Below are positions 21,040-28,288 of a stretch of 28,288 nt of DNA, in pieces. Positions within the stretch are counted from its first letter, which is position 1; every line of letters starts with the position of its first letter. A program made the position numbers and the translations under genes. Location: positions 1 through 28,288 of IMG/VR virus record IMGVR_UViG_3300030098_002212. One strand, given 5' to 3'. This DNA comes from a virus. Under the pieces are notes generated by a model, which had not been told where the DNA came from, did no database searches, and worked only from the letters and a program-made list of their open reading frames with translations.

Positions 21040-22974
21040 ATGGAAAATACTGAGAAATCTGCTGCACCTGCAGCTACAGGTGCTGGTGGAGCGAAAGACA
21101 AAGTTGAAAAACAGGCAAGACAACTTGCTTACGATGTAAGATATAAAGTTCGTCAATCTCTTAAAGCACAAGCAGGTGGTAAGTCAGATCCTGCTGCTGT
21201 AAGAAAAGCATACATGGGTCAACTTGCTAAATCACCTTCTAACCCTGCAGTAAAAACAAGAGCAAAGCAAATGCTCATGGGTGAAGGATATATTGATGTT
21301 GATAGTCTTGTAGCACAAGGTGCTGCATCTGCAATGTATAAGGTATTTGTTGAGCATCATGAGAAAGATGCTGATGGTAATGTAATTCCACATGAAGAAA
21401 TAAACGAAGATGAAGTAAAGGAAAAGACATATAAGGTAAGAGTTACAGATAAAGAGACTGGTAATTCATATGTAAGGAATGCAACCCGTGCAAAGATTGC
21501 TGAACTTCGTAACAATCCAAACATTTCATCTGTTGAGATGACTGAGTATGGTGAAGTTACTAAGTCTGAAAAGCATAAGGGTTCACAAACTGCATCAGTA
21601 AAAGCAGGTAAAGGTGTAGATTATGATGGTGATGGTAAGAAAGAATCATCCAGTAAGGAACATGCTGGTGTAGTTCATAATGCTATCCAACGTAAGAAAG
21701 GTGGAACTCCTGATGGTAAAGATACTAGAAAGGAAGATTACACTTGGAAAGATGCTTTTGGTGAGTTGATTGAAAAAACTAAGGTTAAGAAAGAAGAAAC
21801 CGAAGATAAAAAAATCACTGGAGAAGGTGTTAACAATGCTAAGTTGATTAAAGTTTTCCCTGATGACATCAAGGAAGATGCAAAGTATGGATATGATAAA
21901 GATGGCAAGTCTTTAAATCCAGCAGATCAGGAAGAGGAAGAACGTGAAGATGATGAGTTATTTGGTTCTCCAAAATCTAAGAAAAAGAAAAAATCTAAAG
22001 ATGTGAAAGAAGGTGCTGTTAAAAAAGAAGTAGAAGATCTACAAACAGCAGCTGAAACTGGTAAAGGTAAGTATGTTGCTAAAGCAGATGCACAATCTGA
22101 CGTTGGTGGTACTCCTGCTTCTAAGCAAGATGAAGTTGAAGATCCAAGATCAATGTACACTAAGTGGAATCTTGTAAAGAATAGATTAAGAGCAATGGGA
22201 CTTAAGATGTCTCAAGAACTTGAAGGTGAAACTATTGAGGAGAGTGAGAAACTCGCTCAAAAGGCATATGATAGAGCACAAAAATTAGGTGCTAAGAGAA
22301 GAGCAAAGCAAGGTGTTAACCGTGGTGTAGGTAAGAGTGAGAGAGCTGGGTATAACTTAGCACAATCACAGAGAAGTCGTAACGCATCTGCAGAAACACA
22401 AGGTGGTAATCAAACAGGTGGTGGTTCTAAGTCATTTGGATATGCTAAGAACAAGAGTAATCCTGTAAAGTCTAAGAGAACTGGTGATACTGGTGCGTTA
22501 GGACATTACAAGAAGAGAGATGAAAAAACTTCTGTTGGTAAGAAGGGTGGAAAACTTAAGACTCCTAAGTACAAGTTAAGTTCTGGTGAGAGACTGGATC
22601 ATCATAGTACTCAGAGAGATAATCTAAAAGATCCTAAGAAGAATCCTAAGCATACTGCTAATGTAAAGAGTGAATCAGTTCAATCTGCATTAGATTCTTT
22701 GAACACTTACTATACCAAGAATGAAAAACTTCATGGTTCTATAGTTCAAAAAGAAGATGCTGCACTCGATTTTGTAAAAAAAAAGATTGAACGAGAGCAT
22801 GGAAAGGGTGCATACGTAAGTAAGGACAACCCTAGAAAACCACAAAGTGCTGCTGAAAAGGCAAAGGTTGCTGCTCATAAAGCAAAACTTGCCAAGCAAG
22901 ATCATAGAGATCCAACCGAAAAGGCATCAGATGGTAGATATTCTGATAGGTATTCTAATCGTGGGAGTGACTAA
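21040..22974 (+). CDS. 644-aa Lys/Glu-rich, largely disordered late protein with EF-hand-like loop
   Basis: ATG 21040, ten bases after the previous stop. The protein is very rich in Lys, Glu, Gly, Ser and Asp and poor in hydrophobic residues, so most of it is likely disordered. A compact part near 20-110 contains AYDVRYKVRQSLKAQ and YIDVDSLVAQGAASAMYKVF. DYDGDGKKES at 194-203 has the Ca-binding EF-hand/dockerin loop pattern, a motif seen in other cyanophage head-region proteins. Long basic tracts follow (PKSKKKKKSKDVKEG near 310; KLGAKRRAKQGVNRG near 415). Such composition suits an internal head, scaffold-like or DNA-binding protein. No enzyme motif seen. The stop overlaps the DUF3008-like gene by one base. 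Function unproven. Confidence 0.8.
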   Translation: MENTEKSAAPAATGAGGAKDKVEKQARQLAYDVRYKVRQSLKAQAGGKSDPAAVRKAYMGQLAKSPSNPAVKTRAKQMLMGEGYIDVDSLVAQGAASAMYKVFVEHHEKDADGNVIPHEEINEDEVKEKTYKVRVTDKETGNSYVRNATRAKIAELRNNPNISSVEMTEYGEVTKSEKHKGSQTASVKAGKGVDYDGDGKKESSSKEHAGVVHNAIQRKKGGTPDGKDTRKEDYTWKDAFGELIEKTKVKKEETEDKKITGEGVNNAKLIKVFPDDIKEDAKYGYDKDGKSLNPADQEEEEREDDELFGSPKSKKKKKSKDVKEGAVKKEVEDLQTAAETGKGKYVAKADAQSDVGGTPASKQDEVEDPRSMYTKWNLVKNRLRAMGLKMSQELEGETIEESEKLAQKAYDRAQKLGAKRRAKQGVNRGVGKSERAGYNLAQSQRSRNASAETQGGNQTGGGSKSFGYAKNKSNPVKSKRTGDTGALGHYKKRDEKTSVGKKGGKLKTPKYKLSSGERLDHHSTQRDNLKDPKKNPKHTANVKSESVQSALDSLNTYYTKNEKLHGSIVQKEDAALDFVKKKIEREHGKGAYVSKDNPRKPQSAAEKAKVAAHKAKLAKQDHRDPTEKASDGRYSDRYSNRGSD

Positions 22975-23339
22975 TGCCAGCAGTATCTAAAAAACAGCAG
23001 AGATTCTTTGGTATGGTACGTGCTGCACAGAAGGGAGAAGGTGCTTCTTCTCCTGAAGTAGCAAAGGTTGCTGATGAAATCAGTAATAAAGATGCTAAGA
23101 AATATGCTAAGACAAAACACAAAGGACTACCTGAAGTGAAAGAAAGTGTATTAGATGTTGTACGTAAGTACGCTAAAAAGAAAAAAGATAAGAAACCACA
23201 GAAAGCAATGGATGCTGGTGCCAGAGCTAAAAGGTTGTTACAAAGGAAAGAATATGCTTCTAAGGTATCTGGAAGCACGGATAATGTACCAGATGATTTA
23301 AGAGATTCTTTACAAATACTAAAACGTTTGATAAAATAG
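22974..23339 (+). CDS. DUF3008-like basic protein
   Basis: 121 aa; ATG shares one base with the upstream TAA. It opens MPAVSKKQQRFFGMVRAAQKGE, then VADEISNKDAKKYAKTKHKGLPEV, the pattern of DUF3008 proteins. The second half is strongly basic (KYAKKKKDKKPQKAMDAGAR, RAKRLLQRKEYA) and helical. DUF3008 proteins occur in many cyanophages and other marine phages; their role is not known to me, though the charge suggests binding to DNA or to acidic virion proteins. An antisense frame of similar length is present but is a shadow. Confidence 0.8.
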   Translation: MPAVSKKQQRFFGMVRAAQKGEGASSPEVAKVADEISNKDAKKYAKTKHKGLPEVKESVLDVVRKYAKKKKDKKPQKAMDAGARAKRLLQRKEYASKVSGSTDNVPDDLRDSLQILKRLIK

Positions 23340-23350
23340 AATCAGGTATT

Positions 23351-23695
23351 ATGAGTTTAATGTTAAATGATTTAGGTGTTGATCCTTATGAGTGGTTTGA
23401 TAATCCATTAGATAAAATGCCTATTGCTAAGGATGAACCAATAGAGTATGATAATAAGTATGCACCACCAGAAAAATTAGCGGAGTTAGAATCTATGCAA
23501 ATTATCGAATCTAATCCAAGACCTGAGGAGGAAGTTGCTAATGATTGGTTTGTTGAAACTCCTGAGATAAAGGAAGAAACCCCACATCACATAGCATATG
23601 ATATTGCTACTTCAAAGTATAATCCATTTGCTGTTGGAGGTTCAGAAAGCATTCATGATTTTGAGGGAGGTTCTGAAAAAATTCAGTCTATATAA
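23351..23695 (+). CDS. 114-aa acidic protein
   Basis: ATG 23351, eleven bases after the previous stop. Acidic and Pro-rich: MSLMLNDLGVDPYEWFDNPL, EPIEYDNKYAPPEKLAEL, then PRPEEEVANDWFVETPEIKEE and a final SKYNPFAVGGSESIHDF. No known domain. Its acidity contrasts with the two basic proteins encoded upstream, so an interaction with them is conceivable but unproven. It is followed by a 20-base AT-rich spacer containing two TATAAT hexamers. Confidence 0.65.
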   Translation: MSLMLNDLGVDPYEWFDNPLDKMPIAKDEPIEYDNKYAPPEKLAELESMQIIESNPRPEEEVANDWFVETPEIKEETPHHIAYDIATSKYNPFAVGGSESIHDFEGGSEKIQSI

Positions 23696-23715
23696 TACAG
23701 TTATAATTTAACAGT

Positions 23716-23919
23716 ATGTCAGACTTAGGACTTGATGCTTCACAGGAGACCAGATTGGCAGTGATGCAGTTGAAAATAGAGAGATTGGAAGAGAAGCAAG
23801 AAGATTTGCGTGATAGATTAAAGGTTGTAGAGAAGTGGGTTATCGGTGCAGCTGCAGTGCTTGCAGCAGGTACTACGGTCATAGGATTTGCCACTAATAT
23901 ATCTAAAGCCTATCTCTAA
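23716..23919 (+). CDS. 67-aa coiled-coil protein with C-terminal membrane span
   Basis: ATG 23716. Residues 9-44 form a heptad-rich helix (ETRLAVMQLKIERLEEKQ, EDLRDRLKVVEKW), followed by one hydrophobic span (VIGAAAVLAAGTTVIGFAT) and a short tail (NISKAYL). This topology recalls XhlA-like haemolysin or lysis-accessory proteins and small phage tail-anchored proteins. The membrane-proximal RLKVVEK resembles RLRVMEK in the protein encoded at 25956, suggesting the two are related. A role in lysis or superinfection control is inference only. TATAAT hexamers at 23691 and 23702 lie just upstream but lack -35 boxes. Confidence 0.7.
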   Translation: MSDLGLDASQETRLAVMQLKIERLEEKQEDLRDRLKVVEKWVIGAAAVLAAGTTVIGFATNISKAYL

Positions 23920-23930
23920 GTAGGTGGCGT

Positions 23931-23938
23931 TATAAATA
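23931..23938 (+). promoter_or_regulatory. T4-like late promoter
   Basis: Exact TATAAATA in a true intergenic gap (23920-23970), 33 bases before ATG 23971 of a probable structural gene. Transcription would start near 23945 and leave a short leader with a GATAGGA ribosome site. This is the best-supported late promoter in the window. Confidence 0.7.
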
Positions 23939-23970
23939 TTTGAAGAAAAAGATTTACGATAGGAAAAACA

Positions 23971-25044
23971 ATGGCTCTTTGGGGAAAGGATGACAACCTA
24001 GAAACACATCCATTAACTCAAACTGTATCACTAGCAACCACTAATTTTACAACTAGAATAATTACTGGAGCAGGTACATCGTTTGGAACAACTGGGTTCG
24101 GTGTTGTAGGTGACATAATTAGATTTGGTATTAGAAAATCTAGAGGTGGTGGTAATACTGGTGTATACTATGGTGATGCTATCATTGAAGAAGTTATTAG
24201 TGCTACTCAGGTTAAGATAGCAAGTACTGAGAGTTTAGCAGGATCTGAAGCTAACGGAGCAAACGTTAACGTTGCTTCTACTAGTTTCTATTTAAGTGAA
24301 TTACCAAAACAAACAACTTGGGATCATGAGTTTAGTGATACAAGAGACAATACAGGATCTTACAAAGCATATAAGAATAAAGAAGCTACTGCAGCTACTA
24401 TCGTAGGTGGTGATATACTTGGTATAGATAAGTATCACACATTAAAACTTCAGATTGATAAAACTCATCCTGACGTTCTAGTAAATGGTGTTAATGAAAT
24501 AAGAGTCGCTGGATTAGGAACTGGTGTTGTTGATGCTGCTACTGGATCTACTGTTGGATTCTCAACTTTATTTGTTGCTGCAGTCCCAGATGCTATTAAA
24601 GTAGGTCAAAGTGTAGGTAATCTCAATGCTGCTGGTCAGAAAATTAAGATTACATCAATAGCAGGAACCACGATTGGTCTTGGTGATACAATTGCTACTA
24701 AGATTGAAGCTGGTGAAGCTATCGTATTCCATAGTCCACATATTGTAAGTCTTGCTTCTACCATCGGTACAGCAGTTGCTTCTGGTGATGTATTACACTT
24801 TAATAGATTCTCAGGTGGATACGACAGACTTGTTTATGGTATCTCACCTACAACTGTTGGACACTATGAAAGTAGTAGTGGTAAGTACAGACTTGAAAAT
24901 GCTGGTTGGGTAGGTGTTACAACTTACATTGACTGTCATGGAGAATTCCGAGTTAAGAAAGAAACTCTAGTTGCTATCGGTGGCAATGTTGGTATTACTA
25001 CTGGCGATTACGGAATCAAATATCCTACTCCTGCAGCAAATTGA
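23971..25044 (+). CDS. Probable virion structural protein, 357 aa
   Basis: ATG 23971 behind a late promoter and a GATAGGA site. The protein begins MALWGKDDNLETHPLTQTV and is rich in Gly, Thr, Ser, Ala and Val with alternating hydrophobic residues, typical of beta-sandwich virion proteins; blocks such as GDIIRFGIRKSRGGGNTGVYYGDA and TTWDHEFSDTRDNTGSYKAY repeat this pattern. Several short segments recur in form (GDTIATKIEAGEAIVFHSPH, GTAVASGDVLHFNRFSGG), suggesting repeated beta units. Similar proteins in cyanophages are annotated from virion proteomics as structural, as far as I recall. It could be a capsid decoration or tail-associated protein. No enzyme motif. Confidence 0.82.
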   Translation: MALWGKDDNLETHPLTQTVSLATTNFTTRIITGAGTSFGTTGFGVVGDIIRFGIRKSRGGGNTGVYYGDAIIEEVISATQVKIASTESLAGSEANGANVNVASTSFYLSELPKQTTWDHEFSDTRDNTGSYKAYKNKEATAATIVGGDILGIDKYHTLKLQIDKTHPDVLVNGVNEIRVAGLGTGVVDAATGSTVGFSTLFVAAVPDAIKVGQSVGNLNAAGQKIKITSIAGTTIGLGDTIATKIEAGEAIVFHSPHIVSLASTIGTAVASGDVLHFNRFSGGYDRLVYGISPTTVGHYESSSGKYRLENAGWVGVTTYIDCHGEFRVKKETLVAIGGNVGITTGDYGIKYPTPAAN

Positions 25045-25055
25045 TATAATATGAA

Positions 25056-25427
25056 ATGAAATTTAATGAATTGAATGAGCATAATTATATGCTCTTTGCT
25101 ATAAAATTCTATGACAATCCTCAAGCATTAACTAAAGATGATTTTGAGGATGATTTAAAAAGAATCAAGTATGTTAAAAGACTCCTTAAAAGGTATAAAA
25201 ATACTGGAGTCTTAAGAACAGATTTAATTCTAAATCATCTTACCGTCTTGTTTAATGTATTTGAGGAAGCTGCTATTCCTTTACTGTTTTATAACTTAGA
25301 GGAAGATCTTTGGCCATCTATTAAAAGTTTTTTAGTATTTTTAAATAGAATACCTGAATACCCTAAGAGCCATATTCATGGTATTCCTGAAGATGAATAC
25401 TGTATTAAGGAGTTAAACTCAGTTTAA
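25056..25427 (+). CDS. Conserved 123-aa helical protein of cyanophages
   Basis: ATG 25056, eleven bases after the structural gene. The sequence (MKFNELNEHNYMLFAIKFYDN, then DDLKRIKYVKRLLKRY, then LILNHLTVLFNVF and EEDLWPSIKSFLVFLNRIPEY) belongs to a small family common in T4-like cyanophages near structural genes. It is largely helical with an aromatic core. The family is known to me only as a domain of unknown function. Its stop shares one base with the next start (TAATG). Confidence 0.78.
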   Translation: MKFNELNEHNYMLFAIKFYDNPQALTKDDFEDDLKRIKYVKRLLKRYKNTGVLRTDLILNHLTVLFNVFEEAAIPLLFYNLEEDLWPSIKSFLVFLNRIPEYPKSHIHGIPEDEYCIKELNSV

Positions 25428-25966
25428 TGGATATAAGTAGAGTTATTTCTATTGTTCGTACACTTAAGGAGCAACCAACAAACTCTGCTGGTGAAAATGG
25501 ATTCAGTAATGATGCCAATGCTGCTGGTCCAGTTGCAGGAATTGATAAGAGACTTTTCCCTGCAGCAATTGATGATTTAAGTCAAGATTACCAATCTCCA
25601 GGTCAGACAGGAATGGCTGTATGGAGATTTTCTAATGTTTATCCCGTTGAAAAATTAGGTGATGGGGGTGTTGATAGTATGGTAGATGCATCTAAGGAGT
25701 ATATGAAAATGTCAGACAATTCCAATTCAGATAATTTAAGTAGTTCTCGTTTAGATACGATCATTGATATGATTAGAGGACTTAAAGAAGAGATGACTAC
25801 TGGAAGTACTCCTGGTACTGCTGGATTTAGTAGTAAGGCACCTGCAAAAGGTCCAACTGCTGGTTATGATAAAGTATTAGAAAAGAAAAAAAGAAAACCA
25901 ACACCAGTAGGTAGATATGGATCACGTAAACTGTGGTTACAAGATTTAAAGAAGAATGGAAAATAA
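25427..25966 (+). CDS. 179-aa protein with internal duplication, probable virion protein
   Basis: ATG 25427 overlaps the preceding stop by one base. Two copies of one unit are visible: residues 4-43 (SRVISIVRTLKE, GFSNDANAAGPVAGIDKRL) and 107-151 (SRLDTIIDMIRGLKE, GFSSKAPAKGPTAGYDKVL). Each has an amphipathic helix, a Ser/Thr/Gly linker and a G-P-x-A-G-x-D-K motif. The C-terminus is basic (EKKKRKPTPVGRYGSRKLW). Repeated GPxAGxDK segments in cyanophages occur in proteins near structural genes, so a virion or assembly role is inferred. It overlaps the next gene by 11 bases. Confidence 0.75.
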   Translation: MDISRVISIVRTLKEQPTNSAGENGFSNDANAAGPVAGIDKRLFPAAIDDLSQDYQSPGQTGMAVWRFSNVYPVEKLGDGGVDSMVDASKEYMKMSDNSNSDNLSSSRLDTIIDMIRGLKEEMTTGSTPGTAGFSSKAPAKGPTAGYDKVLEKKKRKPTPVGRYGSRKLWLQDLKKNGK

Positions 25967-26354
25967 TACTCCACTGTTAGAAAGATTAGAACGTGTAATA
26001 GATACTCTTAGTGATAACTCAATCAAGATGGGACAGATGCTTGCTGTCCATGATGAGAAACTAGACAAGCAGGATAGAATAGATGCGGTATTATTCGAGA
26101 AAATTGAATCGCTTCATAGAGAAGTCAATCGTTCGACTAAAGAAATTAAGGAGGGATGTGAGAGAGATATTCGCCTTGTAGATAATAGACTCCGTGTAAT
26201 GGAGAAGAAGATGTGGAGTATATTTGGTGCGTTAAGTATAATAAGTTTCGTTGTAAGTCCCATTGGACAAAGAATTGTTGGTGCAGCATTGACACCAGAT
26301 CAACAAACAAGTATAATACCTCAAGAGATTACTCTTGTGAATGGATCTAGTTGA
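25956..26354 (+). CDS. 132-aa coiled-coil membrane protein
   Basis: ATG 25956. A long heptad-type region spans residues 5-85 (LLERLERVIDTLSDNSIKM, FEKIESLHREVNRSTKEIK, RDIRLVDNRLRVMEKK), then one hydrophobic segment (MWSIFGALSIISFVVSPIG) and a 30-residue polar tail (LTPDQQTSIIPQEITLVNGSS). It shares topology and the RLxVxEK junction with the product at 23716. Candidates are a lysis accessory or tail-anchored regulator; no experimental hint is visible. It overlaps the primase gene by 14 bases. Confidence 0.72.
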   Translation: MENNTPLLERLERVIDTLSDNSIKMGQMLAVHDEKLDKQDRIDAVLFEKIESLHREVNRSTKEIKEGCERDIRLVDNRLRVMEKKMWSIFGALSIISFVVSPIGQRIVGAALTPDQQTSIIPQEITLVNGSS

Positions 26355-27312
26355 TTCAAAATATATTGGACTAGTATCCTCTAGACTACAAAAATTTAAA
26401 CGGGTCAAGGCAGACCTCTACAACTTCCGTTGTCCTATCTGTGGTGACTCTCAGAAGCACAAGAACAAGGCACGGGGGTATTTTTATCAGGTAAAGACGA
26501 ACACTAATTTCAAGTGCCATAACTGTGGTGCTAGTTTGTCCTTTAATAATTTTTTAAAGCAGATAGATTCTACTCTTCATAAACAATATACTATGGAGAA
26601 GTTTAAGGATGGATTTACTGGTAAAGGATTTGTAGTAGAAGAACCTAAACTTGAATTTAAGAAACCAGTCTTTAAGTCTAAATTAGATTTACCAAGGGCA
26701 TCAGAAATTCCTGCTGCCAAGAAATATCTTGAAAAGAGGAAGGTAGATTCTACTCAGTTTTACTATGCTGCTAAGTTTAAAGAGTGGGTAAATACTAAAA
26801 AACAAACGTTCGATTTTATCAAAAAAGATGAGAGTCGAATTATAATTCCGATGTATGATACAGAACGTAATCTTATTGGGTTTCAAGGCAGAAGTCTAAT
26901 TCCTAATTCTGTTAAATATATCACAGTCATGTTGAATGAGGAGGCACCAAAAGTATATGGATTGGATAAAATCAATAAGGGAGAAATTGTCTACATCGTT
27001 GAAGGCCCTTTCGACTCAACCTTCGTTAGCAATAGTGTGGCTATGTGTGGGAGCGATAGTAGCTTGGAGTGTCTTGAAGGAAACAGCATTGTTTTTGTTT
27101 ACGATAACGAACCACGTAATAAAGAAATTGTCGGGAGAATCGACAAATGTATCTCAAGAGGTCAGCGAGTAATCATTTGGCCTTCAATAATTGAAGATAA
27201 AGACATTAATGATATGGTACTTTCAGGACATGATATAATGTCAGTTCTGAAATCAAATACATATTCAGGATTAGAAGCACAAATTAAATTTAACAACTGG
27301 AAAAAGGTATGA
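26341..27312 (+). CDS. 61: DNA primase (T4 gp61-like)
   Basis: 323 aa (T4 gp61 has 342). The N-terminal zinc-binding domain is clear: FRCPICGDS and, after a basic loop, FKCHNCGAS (four Cys). The Toprim domain follows with IVYIVEGPFDSTFVSN (conserved Glu) near 217-232 and FVYDNEPRNKEI (Asp-x-Glu) near 256. gp61 makes short RNA primers and forms the primosome with gp41. ATG 26341 overlaps the membrane-protein stop by 14 bases; the stop overlaps nrdA as ATGA. The zinc-finger and Toprim coding segments are G+C-rich (about half G+C in a 60-base sample at 26401) against an AT-rich middle. Confidence 0.94.
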   Translation: MDLVDSKYIGLVSSRLQKFKRVKADLYNFRCPICGDSQKHKNKARGYFYQVKTNTNFKCHNCGASLSFNNFLKQIDSTLHKQYTMEKFKDGFTGKGFVVEEPKLEFKKPVFKSKLDLPRASEIPAAKKYLEKRKVDSTQFYYAAKFKEWVNTKKQTFDFIKKDESRIIIPMYDTERNLIGFQGRSLIPNSVKYITVMLNEEAPKVYGLDKINKGEIVYIVEGPFDSTFVSNSVAMCGSDSSLECLEGNSIVFVYDNEPRNKEIVGRIDKCISRGQRVIIWPSIIEDKDINDMVLSGHDIMSVLKSNTYSGLEAQIKFNNWKKV

Positions 27313-28288
27313 GCAACGGCACCAAAGTTAAGAAGAGGAATGGCAGCATTGAGCCTCTTAACCTTGAAAAAATGCATGTTATGGTAGAGGAAGCATGTAA
27401 GGGACTTGCAGGAGTCTCTGCAAGTCAAGTAGAGATACAATCGGGGATACAGTTCTATGACGGAATTACTACGGAAGAAATACAGGAAATACTTATTCGC
27501 AGTGCTTCTGATCTTATCGATCTTGATCATCCTAACTACCAGTTCGTTGCTGCTAGGCTTCTTCTATTTGCTTTGAGAAAGCAGTTGTATGGACGTATGC
27601 ATGAGACTCCATCTGTCATAGATCACGTACAAAGATGTGTGAATAGTGGTGTATATGATGGAGAAATATTACAACTCTATTCCCAAGAAGAGTTTGATAA
27701 GTTAGAATCCTTTATAGATCATGATCGTGACTATCTTTTTACTTATGCTGGATTACGACAAGTAGCAGATAAGTATTTGGTACAAGATAGAAGTACTAGT
27801 GAGGTATATGAAACCCCACAGTTCATGTATCTTTTGATATCTGCGACTATATTTTCTAAATATCCACAGGAGACAAGATTAGACTACGTTAAAAAGTATT
27901 ATGACGCAATCAGCAAACACAGAATCAACATCCCAACCCCGATCATGGCGGGCGTACGGACCCCTATTCGTCAATACGCATCTTGTGTTTTGGTTGATAT
28001 TGATGACACCCTCGATAGTATTTTTAGCTCTGACATGGCTATTGGCAAATACGTTGCACAGAGGGCTGGTATCGGTATTAACGCAGGGCGAATCAGAGGG
28101 ATCAACAGTAGAATCCGTGGCGGCGAAGTACAACACACAGGAGTGGTCCCCTTTCTCAAAAAGTTTGAGTCAACTGTCAGGTGTTGCACTCAAAACGGGA
28201 TCAGAGGCGGTTCAGCAACTGTCCACTTTCCTATCTGGCACCAAGAAATCAGAGACATCCTCGTCCTCAAAAACAACAAAGGAACAGA
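27309..28288 (+). CDS. nrdA: Ribonucleotide reductase class I alpha subunit, 3' end outside the window
   Basis: The frame from ATG 27309 stays open to the window end, giving 326 residues. The N-terminal ATP-cone-like region (VKKRNGSIEPLNLEKMHVM) is followed by EEIQEILIRSASDLI, TYAGLRQVADKYLVQDR, ETPQFMYLLISATIF and IPTPIMAGVRTP. The RQYASCVLVDIDDTLDSI block carries the first active-site cysteine (E. coli Cys225 equivalent), and GIGINAGRIRG follows. It reduces NDPs to dNDPs with NrdB, expected downstream. Only the front part is visible, so the radical-site cysteine and the C-terminal cysteine pair cannot be checked. The last 400 bases are markedly richer in G+C than the start. Confidence 0.95.
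   Translation, partial: MSNGTKVKKRNGSIEPLNLEKMHVMVEEACKGLAGVSASQVEIQSGIQFYDGITTEEIQEILIRSASDLIDLDHPNYQFVAARLLLFALRKQLYGRMHETPSVIDHVQRCVNSGVYDGEILQLYSQEEFDKLESFIDHDRDYLFTYAGLRQVADKYLVQDRSTSEVYETPQFMYLLISATIFSKYPQETRLDYVKKYYDAISKHRINIPTPIMAGVRTPIRQYASCVLVDIDDTLDSIFSSDMAIGKYVAQRAGIGINAGRIRGINSRIRGGEVQHTGVVPFLKKFESTVRCCTQNGIRGGSATVHFPIWHQEIRDILVLKNNKGT

Noticed and set aside
22955-23278. 107-aa frame on the - strand
   Set aside because: It lies wholly opposite the DUF3008-like gene, and its composition is the complement of that gene's Lys-rich codons; all other genes are on the + strand.
23691-23707. Two TATAAT hexamers as promoters
   Set aside because: No -35 box at 16-18 bases and the region is very AT-rich, so chance occurrence is likely; mentioned only in the neighbouring gene entry.
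27162-27530. 122-aa frame on the - strand
   Set aside because: Opposite the primase 3' end and nrdA start, which are strongly supported; no ribosome site or promoter on that strand.
27879-28189. Two - strand frames of 85 and 72 aa
   Set aside because: Opposite the conserved nrdA frame; long only because this part has higher G+C and fewer stop codons.
1-28288. tRNA genes, CRISPR arrays, insertion sequences, integrase or attachment sites
   Set aside because: No cloverleaf-like sequence, regularly spaced repeat, transposase or recombinase motif was noticed when reading the + strand genes and gaps; a tRNAscan run would be decisive for tRNAs.

Overview
The window reads as the replication/nucleotide-metabolism part of a T4-like (Tevenvirinae-type) marine myovirus that infects cyanobacteria (Prochlorococcus or Synechococcus). 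Every gene is on the + strand. Genes are packed with 1-60 base overlaps, many as TAATG or ATGA junctions, and base composition is AT-rich. The T4 replication core is recognisable: clamp-loader small subunit gp62, RegA, DNA polymerase gp43, UvsX, helicase gp41, primase gp61 and NrdA. Typical cyanophage additions are present too: Hsp20, MazG, PurM and a Ycf35/DUF2997 pair, the last known from cyanobacteria and plastids.

Layout. 1-2189: a small membrane protein cut by the window edge, a small HTH-like protein, a Dam-type methylase, a 54-aa membrane protein not obvious from long ORFs, gp62 and RegA. 2176-5234: an apparently full-length alpha-glucan (glycogen) phosphorylase followed by a 2-oxoglutarate/Fe(II) oxygenase. 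5235-5836: a -10 motif, a UUCG hairpin, Hsp20, then a strong terminator whose 3' arm also carries the -35 box of a consensus sigma70-type promoter. 5837-7399: that promoter leads into a cassette of small genes (His-rich 56-aa protein, 97-aa unknown, DUF2997, Ycf35/DUF1257, two tandem related proteins). 7396-12486: gp43, small conserved gene, UvsX, gp41. 12486-17754: nucleotide block of MazG, PurH as two separate genes in reversed domain order, and PurM, interleaved with three more 2OG/Fe(II) oxygenases. 17777-26354: probable late/virion genes, several preceded by T4-like late-promoter motifs (TATAAATA or AATAAATA). 26341-28288: gp61 primase and the 5' part of nrdA.

How the parts may work together (inference). 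Glycogen phosphorylase would release glucose-1-phosphate from host glycogen. This could feed the pentose phosphate pathway and PRPP. PurH parts and PurM make purines, NrdA makes dNDPs, and gp43/gp62/gp41/gp61/UvsX use the dNTPs for phage DNA. MazG may adjust nucleotide or alarmone pools, and RegA would time the switch away from early proteins.

Most notable: the phage-borne glycogen phosphorylase; the split and order-reversed PurH with an oxygenase gene wedged between its halves; four divergent 2OG/Fe(II) oxygenases each inserted at a junction between other genes; a nucleotidyltransferase-like protein that begins with a T4-type capsid-targeting sequence; a probable PD-(D/E)XK-like motif in a large late protein; the terminator/promoter overlap; and GC-rich patches inside the core genes that look like recombination tracts. 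No tRNA, CRISPR array, IS element or integrase was seen, and no gene-free stretch exceeds about 110 bases.
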